Of a stretch of 64,000 bases of DNA, positions 53,486 through 62,917 are shown piece after piece. Numbering within the stretch: position 1 is the first letter of the stretch; each line of letters starts with the position of its first letter. The notes beneath the pieces were generated by a model. That model was given only the letters and a program-made list of their open reading frames with translations. It was not told where the DNA came from and ran no database searches. The translations under genes were made by a program, and so were the position numbers. Origin of the DNA: an uncultured Tateyamaria sp. (lineage in GTDB: Bacteria > Pseudomonadota > Alphaproteobacteria > Rhodobacterales > Rhodobacteraceae); the NCBI RefSeq assembly GCF_947503705.1, contig NZ_CANNES010000007.1:124001-188000 (forward strand). The letters run 5' to 3'.

Positions 53486-55399
53486 ATGAGCGACCCGTTA
53501 CTCCGATTGCAAGACCCCCGTCCGGTTGACCGGCGGGACGCGCCCGCCGTTCCGGTGGGTCGGCAATTAGTGAATGCGGGGATGATTGACCAAACAACGC
53601 TGCTTAACGCGTTGAATTTACAGCATCATATCGACGCGCCTCTGGGCGAGATTCTGGTGGCCGAAGGCTGCGTGGATCGCTCTGATGTTCTGACGGCGCT
53701 GGCGTTGCAATACGGGGCCGAGCGGATCAGCCTGACGGTCGATCCGCCAGCCCCCATGATGGCCGCCGCCCTGTCGGCCACCCATGCGCAAGCCTTCGGG
53801 ATCGTGCCCTGGCGCTGGATCGGCGGCACATTGTTGGTGGCAACGACACGCCCTGACCAGATGGACAACCTGCGCCGCGCCCTGCCCGACACAGCCCCCG
53901 ACATCCTGCCCGTCATTGCCGACGCCGACCAGATCAACGCCCAGATCGGCCGTCTCTACGGCATCCAGCTGGCCCGACGGGCCATTACCAAAGTGCCCGC
54001 GCGGCTCAGTTGTCGGTCATGGTCGCCGCTTGCAGCCCTGGGCCTCCTTGGGGTGATCGCGGTCCTTGCGGTTGTGGTCCTGGCCGTGATCCACACGCCT
54101 GCCTGGCTCGCCACGATCCTGATCCTGTGCGCGCTGGTCACGCTGATCATGACCACCGGCCTCAAGATCGCAGCCCTTGTTGCGCAAGTCACCCACCGCC
54201 TGCCAACAGGCACCGAACCCTTGCACCGCCTGCCCATGCAGCGCATGCCGCGCGTGTCGGTTCTCGTCCCGCTTTTTCGCGAGGAACGCATCGCTGAGGC
54301 GCTGATCAAACACCTCTCCCGACTCACATATCCCAAGGCCTTGTTGGAGGTCGTTCTGGTGCTTGAGGCCAAGGACAGCGTGACCCGCGCCACGTTGGCG
54401 CGCACCCAATTACCCCAGTGGATTCGGGTGGTCGAAGTGCCTGATGATGGTACCATCACGACCAAACCGCGTGCGCTGAACTTCGCCCTCGACTTCTGTC
54501 ACGGGGCGATCATCGGGGTGTGGGATGCTGAAGATGCACCCGAGCCCGACCAGATCGAAAAGGTGGTCGCCCGTTTTGCCGAGGCCAAGCCCGATGTGGC
54601 CTGCCTACAAGGCATTCTGGACTACTACAACAGCGGTCAGAACTGGCTATCGCGTTGTTTTACAATCGAATATGCCAGCTGGTGGCGCCTGGTTCTGCCT
54701 GGGGTCGAGCGTTTGAACATGGTGCTGCCCTTGGGCGGCACAACCTTGTTTTTTCGACGTGATATCCTTGAGGAACTGGGCGGCTGGGACGCCCACAACG
54801 TGACCGAAGATGCCGATCTGGGTATTCGTCTGGCGCGCGCGGGCTACCGCACCGAACTTATTCCCACCGTCACCTATGAAGAGGCGAACTGCCGGGCCTG
54901 GCCGTGGGTCAAACAGCGGTCTCGCTGGCTCAAGGGCTTTTTGATCACCTATTTCGTGCATATGCGCAGCCCTGGGGCTTTGTTGGCCGATCTGGGCCCG
55001 CGCCGTTTTGCGGGCATTCAAGCGATGTTTCTTGCCACTGTCCTGCAGTTCGCCGCGCTGCCCCTGCTCTGGAGTTTTTGGCTGCCCACGCTGGGTTTGC
55101 CGCATCCCATTGTCGTGACGCTGGGCACGGGCGTCATCCTGCCCATTGCCGGCCTGATCATCGTGACGGAATTGGTCAATATCCTGATCGGCGTACTCGC
55201 CGTGTCTCAGCAGGACAAACGGCACCTGATCCCTTGGGTTCTGACAATGCCGATATACTTCATGTTGGGCGCTTTGGCGAGTTACAAGGCGCTCTACGAA
55301 TTGGCGATGAACCCGTTTTACTGGGACAAGACGCAGCACGGGATCGGGACTACCCCTCCTCCTTGCGCGCCTCCGCATCCTGTTTCAGACGGGTCATGA
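53486..55399 (+). CDS. Family 2 glycosyltransferase with N-terminal GspE-N (MshEN-type) domain
   Basis: A 637-residue protein. Residues 20-160 form a type II secretion GspE-N-like domain (GRQLVNAGMIDQTTLLNALN, HHIDAPLGEILVAEGCVDRS), a class that includes c-di-GMP-binding MshEN modules. Two helices (about 175-225) precede a GT2 domain: RVSVLVPLFREERIAEALIK, GVWDAEDAPEPDQIE, NVTEDADLGIRLARAGYR and KQRSRWLKGFLITYF (QxxRW). Further C-terminal helices follow. The architecture resembles NfrB-type transferases. A CtrA box lies just upstream. The last 50 bases overlap the convergent GntR gene. Confidence 0.87.
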   Translation: MSDPLLRLQDPRPVDRRDAPAVPVGRQLVNAGMIDQTTLLNALNLQHHIDAPLGEILVAEGCVDRSDVLTALALQYGAERISLTVDPPAPMMAAALSATHAQAFGIVPWRWIGGTLLVATTRPDQMDNLRRALPDTAPDILPVIADADQINAQIGRLYGIQLARRAITKVPARLSCRSWSPLAALGLLGVIAVLAVVVLAVIHTPAWLATILILCALVTLIMTTGLKIAALVAQVTHRLPTGTEPLHRLPMQRMPRVSVLVPLFREERIAEALIKHLSRLTYPKALLEVVLVLEAKDSVTRATLARTQLPQWIRVVEVPDDGTITTKPRALNFALDFCHGAIIGVWDAEDAPEPDQIEKVVARFAEAKPDVACLQGILDYYNSGQNWLSRCFTIEYASWWRLVLPGVERLNMVLPLGGTTLFFRRDILEELGGWDAHNVTEDADLGIRLARAGYRTELIPTVTYEEANCRAWPWVKQRSRWLKGFLITYFVHMRSPGALLADLGPRRFAGIQAMFLATVLQFAALPLLWSFWLPTLGLPHPIVVTLGTGVILPIAGLIIVTELVNILIGVLAVSQQDKRHLIPWVLTMPIYFMLGALASYKALYELAMNPFYWDKTQHGIGTTPPPCAPPHPVSDGS

Positions 55400-56003
55400 A
55401 CGCGACCGAGATGTGGTCGCGCAGCGCTTGGCCCGCCGCCGCCTCATCCTTGGCCTCGATGGCCGACACGATGGCATCATGTTCGCTTTGCGCAATTTCC
55501 GTGCGGCCCACAGCGGCCAGCGATGTGGTGGCCATCAACGCCATGGTCCGGTGGACCAGATCAAGTTGTTGCACCAGATAGCGGTTGTGCGAGGCGAGGT
55601 GAATTTGCGTGTGAAACCGGCGGTTTGCACGCGCCAGGGCGGGCGGGTCACCGATCAGCGCGTTGTCTTCCTCAACCATTTCGCGCAGGATGCGAACCTC
55701 TTCGCTGGTGGCGTGTCGGGCGGCCAGCGATGCGGCCAGCCCCTCCAGTTCGCGGCGTACCACATAAAGCTCTGACATCTGGTTGTGATCCAGCGAGGCC
55801 ACGATCAGGCTGCGCCCGTCCCGCGCCAAAAGCGACTGCGTCTCGAGGCGTTGCAAGGCCTCGCGCACCGGCGTGCGTGACACGCCAAAGCGGTCCGCCA
55901 ACTCGCTTTCCACCAAACGGTCGCCGGGCCGATACGTCCCGATATCAATCGCCTCAAGGATCATCGAATAGGCGTCGGTCTGGTTGGGGCGCAAAGGTGG
56001 CAT
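55350..56003 (-). CDS. GntR-family regulator with FCD domain
   Basis: A 217-residue regulator starting MPPLRPNQTDAYSMILEAI behind GAGG. It has a winged helix (GDRLVESELADRFGVSRTPV, REALQRLETQSLL) and an all-helical FCD ligand domain (YVVRRELEGLAASLAARH, RFHTQIHLASHNRYLVQQLD, SEHDAIVSAIEAKDEAAAGQ) with metal-site histidines. FadR-subfamily members sense organic acids. Its targets are unknown. It overlaps the end of the glycosyltransferase gene tail-to-tail. Confidence 0.92.
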   Translation of the reverse strand: MPPLRPNQTDAYSMILEAIDIGTYRPGDRLVESELADRFGVSRTPVREALQRLETQSLLARDGRSLIVASLDHNQMSELYVVRRELEGLAASLAARHATSEEVRILREMVEEDNALIGDPPALARANRRFHTQIHLASHNRYLVQQLDLVHRTMALMATTSLAAVGRTEIAQSEHDAIVSAIEAKDEAAAGQALRDHISVAFMTRLKQDAEARKEEG

Positions 56004-56108
56004 AGGGGCCTCAATAATCAATCAATTCGCTACACTAGGGCGCGGCACGGGCCGCACGCAACCCCAAGCCCTTGCGCCACGCGCTTGCCGCCCTTAAGCC
56101 CTGTGACC

Positions 56109-56756
56109 ATGCCTGCAGCTGACTTTTCCCATGTGCGGTCCTGGGTTTTTGACCTCGACAACACGCTCTACCATCCTGCCGCCCGCCTTTTTGACCAGAT
56201 CGAAGTGCGGATGACGGCCTATGTCATGGACAGTCTCGGCGTGTCGCGGGCCGAGGCGGACCGCCTGCGTGTCCACTATTGGAAGACCCATGGCACCACT
56301 TTGGCGGGCCTGATGCGCGAGCACCAGATTGATCCCGGCCCCTATCTGGATGATGTGCACGATATTTCGCTGGATCACCTTGACCCCGATCCAGAACTGG
56401 CCGCGCGCATCCGCGCCCTGCCCGGCCGCCGCATCGTCTATACCAATGGTTGCGCACCTTATGCCGAACGGGTGCTGGCGGCGCGCGGCTTGTCGAACCT
56501 CTTTGACGCGGTCTACGGCGTTGAACATGCCGGCTTTTTACCCAAGCCCGAGGCGCGCGCCTTTGACACGGTTTTTGGGATCGACGGGCTGGACCCAAGC
56601 GTGGGCGCGATGTTCGAGGATGATCCGCGCAATCTGGCTGCCCCCCATGCGATGGGTATGAAAACGGTGCATGTGGCCGACGATCCCCATCATGCAGATC
56701 ACATTCACCACCACACTGCCGACCTCACCGATTTTCTGACCCGGGTCCAGGGGTAG
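56109..56756 (+). CDS. HAD-family pyrimidine 5'-nucleotidase
   Basis: A 215-residue HAD hydrolase. Motif I is WVFDLDNTLYHPAARLFDQI with the nucleophile Asp, followed by a helical cap (MTAYVMDSLGVSRAEADRLR, HGTTLAGLMREHQIDP). Motif II is RRIVYTNGCAPYAERVLAA, and motifs III/IV are PKPEARAFDTVF and MFEDDPRNLAAPHAMG. It matches the Sdt1/pyrimidine-nucleotidase subgroup, which hydrolyses UMP/CMP-type phosphates. The start at 56109 is preferred, and the frame also allows a TTG at 56085. Confidence 0.9.
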   Translation: MPAADFSHVRSWVFDLDNTLYHPAARLFDQIEVRMTAYVMDSLGVSRAEADRLRVHYWKTHGTTLAGLMREHQIDPGPYLDDVHDISLDHLDPDPELAARIRALPGRRIVYTNGCAPYAERVLAARGLSNLFDAVYGVEHAGFLPKPEARAFDTVFGIDGLDPSVGAMFEDDPRNLAAPHAMGMKTVHVADDPHHADHIHHHTADLTDFLTRVQG

Positions 56757-56820
56757 GACAGGATGCCGCTTTGGCGCGCGCAACGAGTGACCTATGTTGG
56801 GGATCAAAGGGAGTGCTGGC

Positions 56821-58032
56821 ATGGCATCGAAAACGCAATGTGACGTTCTGATTTCCGGCGGCGGTATCGCCGGGCTGACAGCGGCGGCCGCCTTTGGCAC
56901 AGTCGGCTTTGACGTGATCTGTGTCGATCCAACTCCGCCGGTGACCGAGCGCGAGGCCGAAGGGGCCGACATGCGCACCACCGCCATGCTGCAACCCGCG
57001 CGCGACATGCTTGAGGCCGCAGGTCTGTGGGAGGCACTCGCCCCCCATGGCGCCCCGTTGCAAGTGATGCGGATCGTGGACGCAGGCGGCCCCGATGGCA
57101 CACCCCGCGACGTCAAGGATTTCAAAGCCTCCGACGTGTCGGACCTGCCCTTTGGGTGGAACTTGCCCAACTGGCGTCTGCGCCGCGAGATGGTGGCGCG
57201 TCTCAAGGCTATGCCCAATGTTGATTTCCGCCCCGGCACGGGCACCACCACCTTGTTCACCCGTACCGCCGAAGCCCGTGTGGGCCTGAGCGATGGCGAC
57301 CACCTGCGCGCCCGCCTCGTGATTGCGGCGGACGGGCGCGGCTCTCCCATGCGGCAGGCGGCGGGCATTGGGGTCCGGACCAAACGCTACGGTCAGAAGG
57401 CGCTCGCCTTTGCGGTGACCCATCCGATCCCGCACGACAACGTCTCCACTGAAATCCACCAAACCGGTGGCCCCTTTACCCTTGTGCCGCTACCCGATCA
57501 TGAGGGCCTGCCCTGCTCTGCCGTGGTGTGGATGGATGATGGCCCGGCCACAGCAGCGCGCTTTGCGACAGAGGTGCCGGAGTTTGAAGCTCAGATGAGC
57601 GCGCGAAGCTGCCATCTTTTTGGCCCTCTGACTTTGGCCTCGCGCCGCACGATCTGGCCCATCATCAGCCAGCAAGCGGAGCGGTTGAACGGCGTTCGCC
57701 TCGCCTTGATCGCCGAGGCTGCCCATGTGGTGCCGCCGATAGGGGCACAGGGGCTCAACATGAGCCTCGCCGACACCCGGACCTTGCTGGATCTGGCCAG
57801 GGCACGACCCGAAGGTTTGGGTGATGCCACGATGCTCGAGGCTTATCACAAGGCGCGCATCGGCGACATTCGGATGCGGGTCACAGGCATCGACCTTTTG
57901 AACCGCACCAGCCAGGCGAAATTCCCCCTGATCCGCGACGCGCGCGCTTTTGGCCTCAAGGCGCTGCATGACATCACGCCAGTCCGCAAAACTCTGATGC
58001 AGCTTGGCCTCGGCACCCGCGACGGAGGCTGA
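56821..58032 (+). CDS. UbiH/Coq6-family FAD hydroxylase
   Basis: A 403-residue flavoprotein monooxygenase. The FAD site is CDVLISGGGIAGLTAAAAFG, followed by MRTTAMLQPARDMLEAAGLW, the second motif RLVIAADGRGSPMRQAAGI and the third ALIAEAAHVVPPIGAQGLNM (usual GDAAH appears as EAAH). It most likely hydroxylates an intermediate ring in ubiquinone synthesis; which position cannot be decided from sequence. GGGAG precedes the start. Confidence 0.9.
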   Translation: MASKTQCDVLISGGGIAGLTAAAAFGTVGFDVICVDPTPPVTEREAEGADMRTTAMLQPARDMLEAAGLWEALAPHGAPLQVMRIVDAGGPDGTPRDVKDFKASDVSDLPFGWNLPNWRLRREMVARLKAMPNVDFRPGTGTTTLFTRTAEARVGLSDGDHLRARLVIAADGRGSPMRQAAGIGVRTKRYGQKALAFAVTHPIPHDNVSTEIHQTGGPFTLVPLPDHEGLPCSAVVWMDDGPATAARFATEVPEFEAQMSARSCHLFGPLTLASRRTIWPIISQQAERLNGVRLALIAEAAHVVPPIGAQGLNMSLADTRTLLDLARARPEGLGDATMLEAYHKARIGDIRMRVTGIDLLNRTSQAKFPLIRDARAFGLKALHDITPVRKTLMQLGLGTRDGG

Positions 58033-58161
58033 ACCTGCGGGGGCTGACACCTCCGACTTATAGGGATGATCGTAATCGTCGTTCCCTGCTTCTCTGTTCC
58101 CAAAAACCCCGGAGGAGGGCCGCATGGCCCGAGGGGCACAAGCCCCCGAACCCCTTTCGCT

Positions 58162-59289
58162 TCAAAGCACTTGGTCAACCACCCGGCGCAACCGTGCCAC
58201 GGTGCCGTCCACGTCATAAAGCTTGTCCAGACCAAAGAGCCCGATGCGGAACGTTCGAAAATCCGCTGGCTCGTCACACTGCAACGGCACCCCGGCGGCG
58301 ATCTGCATCCCCTCGGCCGCGAAACGTTTGCCTGTTTGCACATCCGGATCGGCGGTATAGCTGACCACAACGCCCGGGGCCCCGAACCCGTCCGCAGCAA
58401 CCGATGTCACCCCCTTTTCCGCAAGCATGTCGCGCACCGCGTCGCCCAGGGCCCATTGCGCCTCTTTCAGCCGCTGAAATCCATAGTCGCGCGTCTCGAT
58501 CATCGTGTCGCGGAAATCGCGCAAGGCGTCCGTGGGCATGGTCGCGTGATAAGCGTGCCCGCCATTCTCATAGGCCATCATGATCTGGTGCCATTTCTTG
58601 AGGTCGATGGCAAAGCTGTCAGATGTCGTCTCATCGAGCCGCGCCACAGCCCGGTCCGACATCATCACAAGGCCCGCGCAGGGTGACGCGCTCCACCCCT
58701 TTTGCGGGGCAGAGATCAGAACATCGACGCCCAGCGTGCGCATGTCAATCCAGGCACAGCCAGACGCAATGCAGTCAAGGACCATCAACGCCCCCACCTC
58801 ATGGGCCGCCGTCGCCATGGACGCAACATAGGCATCCGGAAGGATCACGCCCGCGCTGGTTTCCACATGAGGGGCAAAGACCACATCCGGCTTTTGCGCA
58901 TGGATCGCCGCCACAACCTCGTCGATCGGCGCAGGCGCGAAAGGTGAAGGCGACGCGTTGCCAGTCTGGCGCGCCTTGAGAACGGTTGTTGAGGCGGTTA
59001 GCCCGCCCATCTCGAAAATCTGGCTCCAGCGATAGCTGAACCACCCGTTCCGCACGACCAGAACGTCAGCGTTGCGCCCAAATTGGCGGGCCACAGCCTC
59101 CATCCCGAAGGTGCCGCCACCAGGGACGATCACGACCGCATCGGCGGCATAGACCTCCTTGAGCATGGTCGAGATGTCGTTCATCACGCCCTGAAATGCG
59201 CCGCTCATATGGTTCAGCGACCGGTCAGTGAACACGACCGAGAATTCTTCAAGCCCCTGCGGGTCAACAGTATCCAATAGTGCGGTCAT
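58162..59289 (-). CDS. Class V aminotransferase (alanine-glyoxylate/phosphonate type)
   Basis: A 375-residue PLP enzyme. The cofactor region is VVIVPGGGTFGMEAVARQF (about 50-68), followed by PHVETSAGVILPDAYV and the PLP aspartate in GALMVLDCIASGCAWIDM. The Schiff-base Lys is in DVLISAPQKGWSASPCAGLV (about residue 195). Related enzymes transaminate alanine, serine or 2-aminoethylphosphonate with glyoxylate or pyruvate. The two Lrp regulators lie directly upstream on the same strand and may control it. Confidence 0.85.
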   Translation of the reverse strand: MTALLDTVDPQGLEEFSVVFTDRSLNHMSGAFQGVMNDISTMLKEVYAADAVVIVPGGGTFGMEAVARQFGRNADVLVVRNGWFSYRWSQIFEMGGLTASTTVLKARQTGNASPSPFAPAPIDEVVAAIHAQKPDVVFAPHVETSAGVILPDAYVASMATAAHEVGALMVLDCIASGCAWIDMRTLGVDVLISAPQKGWSASPCAGLVMMSDRAVARLDETTSDSFAIDLKKWHQIMMAYENGGHAYHATMPTDALRDFRDTMIETRDYGFQRLKEAQWALGDAVRDMLAEKGVTSVAADGFGAPGVVVSYTADPDVQTGKRFAAEGMQIAAGVPLQCDEPADFRTFRIGLFGLDKLYDVDGTVARLRRVVDQVL

Positions 59290-59406
59290 GGCATGTTCCT
59301 TTGTGTCTGTTGGCACTGGACATAGCCGGACGCGACGGTTTGGGCAAAGTCTACTTGGGTACACAATCGCTGCAATGCGGCAACCCGCGACGCCTATGGG
59401 AACGGT

Positions 59407-59877
59407 TTATTGCGGATCGTCACCCAAGGGGCCGGGCCTGCGCTCTTCGCTCAGCAGCACGTTGGCCTCGACCTCGCCCGCGCCCGGCAGGGTCATGATC
59501 CGCCGCCGCAGGACCCGTTCAAAGTCCGGCAAGTCCCGGGCCACGACGCGCAGGCGGTAGTCATAAAGGCCCAGCACGTGTTCGACCGTCTGAACCTCGG
59601 GAATGGCACTGACTGCACGCTCAAAATCCTCAAGACTGACGCGACCCTTGGTGGCCAGTTTGACGCCCAGAAAGACGGTGACGCCGAAGCCAAGCGCTTG
59701 ACTGTCCAAGCGCAGCCGTTGACCGCGGATCGCCCCGCTGTCGCGCAGCCGTTTGATCCGCCGCCAGGCCGCTGGTTGCGACAGGCCACAGGCCCGGCCC
59801 ACGGCCCCTGCCCCTTGGGTTGCGTCCTCGGCCAGCAGGCGCAGGATCGCCAGATCGGTGTCATCCAGATCGGTCAT
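59407..59877 (-). CDS. Lrp/AsnC-family regulator (second of a pair)
   Basis: A 156-residue feast-famine regulator. The helix-turn-helix is TDLAILRLLAEDATQGAGAV, then ACGLSQPAAWRRIKRLRDSG, and the RAM ligand domain shows PEVQTVEHVLGLYDYRLRVV and LPDFERVLRRRIMTLPGAGE. Its start overlaps the stop of the preceding Lrp gene by four bases. The two may form hetero-oligomers. Confidence 0.94.
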   Translation of the reverse strand: MTDLDDTDLAILRLLAEDATQGAGAVGRACGLSQPAAWRRIKRLRDSGAIRGQRLRLDSQALGFGVTVFLGVKLATKGRVSLEDFERAVSAIPEVQTVEHVLGLYDYRLRVVARDLPDFERVLRRRIMTLPGAGEVEANVLLSEERRPGPLGDDPQ

Positions 59878-60329
59878 AGCGGCAGCGTTTCTTCGCTCTT
59901 GATCCGGGCCACATGCATCAGCGCCTCGATGTCGGCGATATGGGGCAAGGTCAGGATACGGCTGCGATACAGGTGCTGGTAATGGGGCATGTCCCGGGCA
60001 ATCACCGACAGGCGCACATCAACCCGGCCCAGAAAGGTCTGTATCTCGATCACTTCAGGCACATCGCGCGCCGCCTCGATGAACTGGTCAAAGGCGCTGC
60101 GTTGGGTCTTGTCCAAGGTTACGCGCAACGACACTTCAACGGCATAGCCCAAGGCGGCCCAGTCAATGACCGCCTGCACCCCCTGCACCACACCTGCCTC
60201 ACGCAGTCGCGCCTGACGCCGTCCCAGTTGCCCAACGCTCACCCGCGCCCGTTCTGCCAGTTCCGCAGGGGCAAGATCGGGGGCGGCCTGCCATTGCCGC
60301 AGGATGCGACGGTCCGTATCATCGAGCAT
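59874..60329 (-). CDS. Lrp/AsnC-family regulator (first of a pair)
   Basis: A 151-residue regulator with helix-turn-helix DDTDRRILRQWQAAPDLAPA, then ARVSVGQLGRRQARLREAG, and RAM domain PEVIEIQTFLGRVDVRLSVI then RSRILTLPHIADIEALMHVA. It is divergent from ilvC across 132 bases that contain a dyad. Control of branched-chain amino-acid synthesis or of the nearby aminotransferase is plausible. Confidence 0.94.
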   Translation of the reverse strand: MLDDTDRRILRQWQAAPDLAPAELAERARVSVGQLGRRQARLREAGVVQGVQAVIDWAALGYAVEVSLRVTLDKTQRSAFDQFIEAARDVPEVIEIQTFLGRVDVRLSVIARDMPHYQHLYRSRILTLPHIADIEALMHVARIKSEETLPL

Positions 60330-60333
60330 GATT

Positions 60334-60359
60334 TTTTCGAGTATTTGAAGAACAATGAA
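60334..60359. repeat. Intergenic 25-bp repeat, inverted copy
   Basis: Read on the minus strand this is TTCATTGTTCTTCAAATACT followed by CGAAAA, related to the copies at 2342-2366 and 60370-60394. It starts next to the first Lrp gene. Confidence 0.4.
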
Positions 60360-60369
60360 TGATTACTCC

Positions 60370-60376
<7 letters not shown>
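60353..60376. promoter_or_regulatory. Inverted repeat in the Lrp/ilvC divergent promoter region
   Basis: CAATGAA (60353-60359) and TTCATTG (60370-60376) form a 7-bp dyad with a 10-base centre. It is formed by two inverted copies of the dispersed 25-bp repeat. A candidate Lrp site. Confidence 0.45.
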
Positions 60377-61484
<1,108 letters not shown>

Positions 61485-61494
61485 GTCGGTTCGA

Positions 61495-62178
61495 TCAAAT
61501 CTCGGGAAAGGCCGCCGCAAAAGCGGCCTTTCCTTTTTCTGACAGGCGGATCGCGCGGCTGCCCGTGTCGCGGTGCATCCAGCCTTGATCCTCCATCCGG
61601 CTCAGAATGGCGCGCCCCAATGATCCCGCCAGATGATTGCGCCGTTCGGACCAATCCAGACATGTGCGGCACAGGCGCGTGCGGCCCTGTTCCAATTGGC
61701 TCAGGTCAATCCCAAAAGCGGTCGCAAACGCGCGCCCAGCTTCGGTCAATCTCGCATCTTCCCCGTCTTCCAGCACCAAACCACGTGCGATCAGGCTGCG
61801 ATACATCTGGACGCCCATCCGCCCCGCCAGATGGTTATAGCATACCCGCGCCACCTGCATCTGCGCGTCGCGCGGCCCTGTACGAACGCGTGTAGGGCCC
61901 CGGTTCGCGGCCAACCCCATCAACGCTTCCAACACGCCTGCCACTTCGGCATCGGCCAGTTGGAAATACTTGTGTCGCCCCTGTTTGCGCGGTGTGATCA
62001 GATCAGCGCCTGCGAGCTTTGACAAATGCCCGCTGGCCGTGGGCAGCGCCACGCCTGCCTCTTCGGCCAGTTCTGACGCCGTCAGGGCCCGCCCGTCCAT
62101 CAGCGCCGTCAGGATATTCGCCCGCGCCGGATCACCGATCAGCGCCGCGATGTGAGAAATGTCTGGACCTTCCTTCAT
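61495..62178 (-). CDS. ArsR-family winged-helix regulator
   Basis: A 227-residue regulator. The N-terminal ArsR helix-turn-helix is IAALIGDPARANILTALMDG, then SELAEEAGVALPTASGHLSK with the wing RKQGRHKYFQLA. A C-terminal extension of about 120 residues carries a Cys pair region (RLCRTCLDWSERRNHLAGSL). Its end overlaps the ilvC terminator. Divergent from the NIPSNAP-monooxygenase-EamA operon, which it probably controls. The CxxC could bind metal or sense oxidants. Confidence 0.9.
   Translation of the reverse strand: MKEGPDISHIAALIGDPARANILTALMDGRALTASELAEEAGVALPTASGHLSKLAGADLITPRKQGRHKYFQLADAEVAGVLEALMGLAANRGPTRVRTGPRDAQMQVARVCYNHLAGRMGVQMYRSLIARGLVLEDGEDARLTEAGRAFATAFGIDLSQLEQGRTRLCRTCLDWSERRNHLAGSLGRAILSRMEDQGWMHRDTGSRAIRLSEKGKAAFAAAFPEI
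61505..61533 (+). terminator. ilvC terminator inside the 3' end of the ArsR gene
   Basis: GGAAAGGCCGC and GCGGCCTTTCC form an 11-bp perfect stem with loop CGCAAAA, followed by TTTTT on the plus strand. The same bases encode the last codons of the convergent ArsR gene (KAAFAAAFPEI). Confidence 0.9.
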
Positions 62179-62249
62179 AGTTTGATCTTAGCCGAAGCAT
62201 TCGCGCATATCAAACTGCTAAACCCCGGCCAGCAACGAAAGGACATTCC

Positions 62250-62573
62250 ATGCTGACCTGTATCATCCAATACCAGATCGACCCGACAAAGCGGGCGGAA
62301 TTTGCCGCATATGGGGCGCGCTGGGGGCAATGCATCCCGCGCTGTGGTGCGGATCTTGTGGGATATTTTGCCCCGCATGAAGGGTCATCGACCCTTGCCT
62401 ACGGCATCTATCATGTTGAAAACCTTGCCGCTTATGAAGAATACCGCGCACGCCTCGCCGCCGATCCGCTGGGCCGCGAGAATTACCTGTTTGCACAATC
62501 GCAAAAATTCATTCTCAAGGAAGACAGGACATGGTTGACGAACGTGTCCGCACCAAAGGGGGGCTGCGCATGA
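62250..62573 (+). CDS. NIPSNAP-family protein
   Basis: A 107-residue ferredoxin-fold protein starting MLTCIIQYQIDPTKRAEFAA. It has FAPHEGSSTLAYGIYHVENL and ARLAADPLGRENYLFAQSQK, as in NIPSNAP/YciI-like dimeric barrels. Biochemical function is unknown. It overlaps the next gene by four bases (ATGA). Confidence 0.88.
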   Translation: MLTCIIQYQIDPTKRAEFAAYGARWGQCIPRCGADLVGYFAPHEGSSTLAYGIYHVENLAAYEEYRARLAADPLGRENYLFAQSQKFILKEDRTWLTNVSAPKGGCA

Positions 62574-62917
62574 TCGCCGTCATTTTCGAAGTCTGGCCCA
62601 AGGACGGTCACCGCGCCGCCTATATGGAGCGTGCCGCAGCCCTTAAACACCACCTCGCCGATATCCCCGGCTTCATCTCGGTTGAGCGGTTCGAAAGCTT
62701 GATGGAGCCTGGCAAGCTGCTGTCCCTTTCCTTTTGGGAGGACGAAGCCGCGTTGGAGCATTGGCGCAAGCTGCCGGATCATCGAGGGGCGCAAACTGCA
62801 GGTCGCGAGGTGCACTTTGACGACTACCGTCTGCGTGTGGCGGGCGTGATCCGCGACTATGGCATGACAGAACGCGATGAGGCGCCCGCCGACAGCAAGG
62901 CGCTGCATGACCACTAG
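62570..62917 (+). CDS. Antibiotic biosynthesis monooxygenase (ABM) domain protein
   Basis: A 115-residue dimeric alpha-beta barrel protein (MIAVIFEVWPKDGHRAAYME, FISVERFESLMEPGKLLSLS, FWEDEAALEHWRKLPDHRGA). ABM domains act as cofactor-free oxygenases of aromatic or quinone compounds, or as small-molecule binders. The start at 62570 is behind AAAGGGGGG and coupled to the NIPSNAP stop. It overlaps the EamA gene by 11 bases. Confidence 0.9.
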   Translation: MIAVIFEVWPKDGHRAAYMERAAALKHHLADIPGFISVERFESLMEPGKLLSLSFWEDEAALEHWRKLPDHRGAQTAGREVHFDDYRLRVAGVIRDYGMTERDEAPADSKALHDH

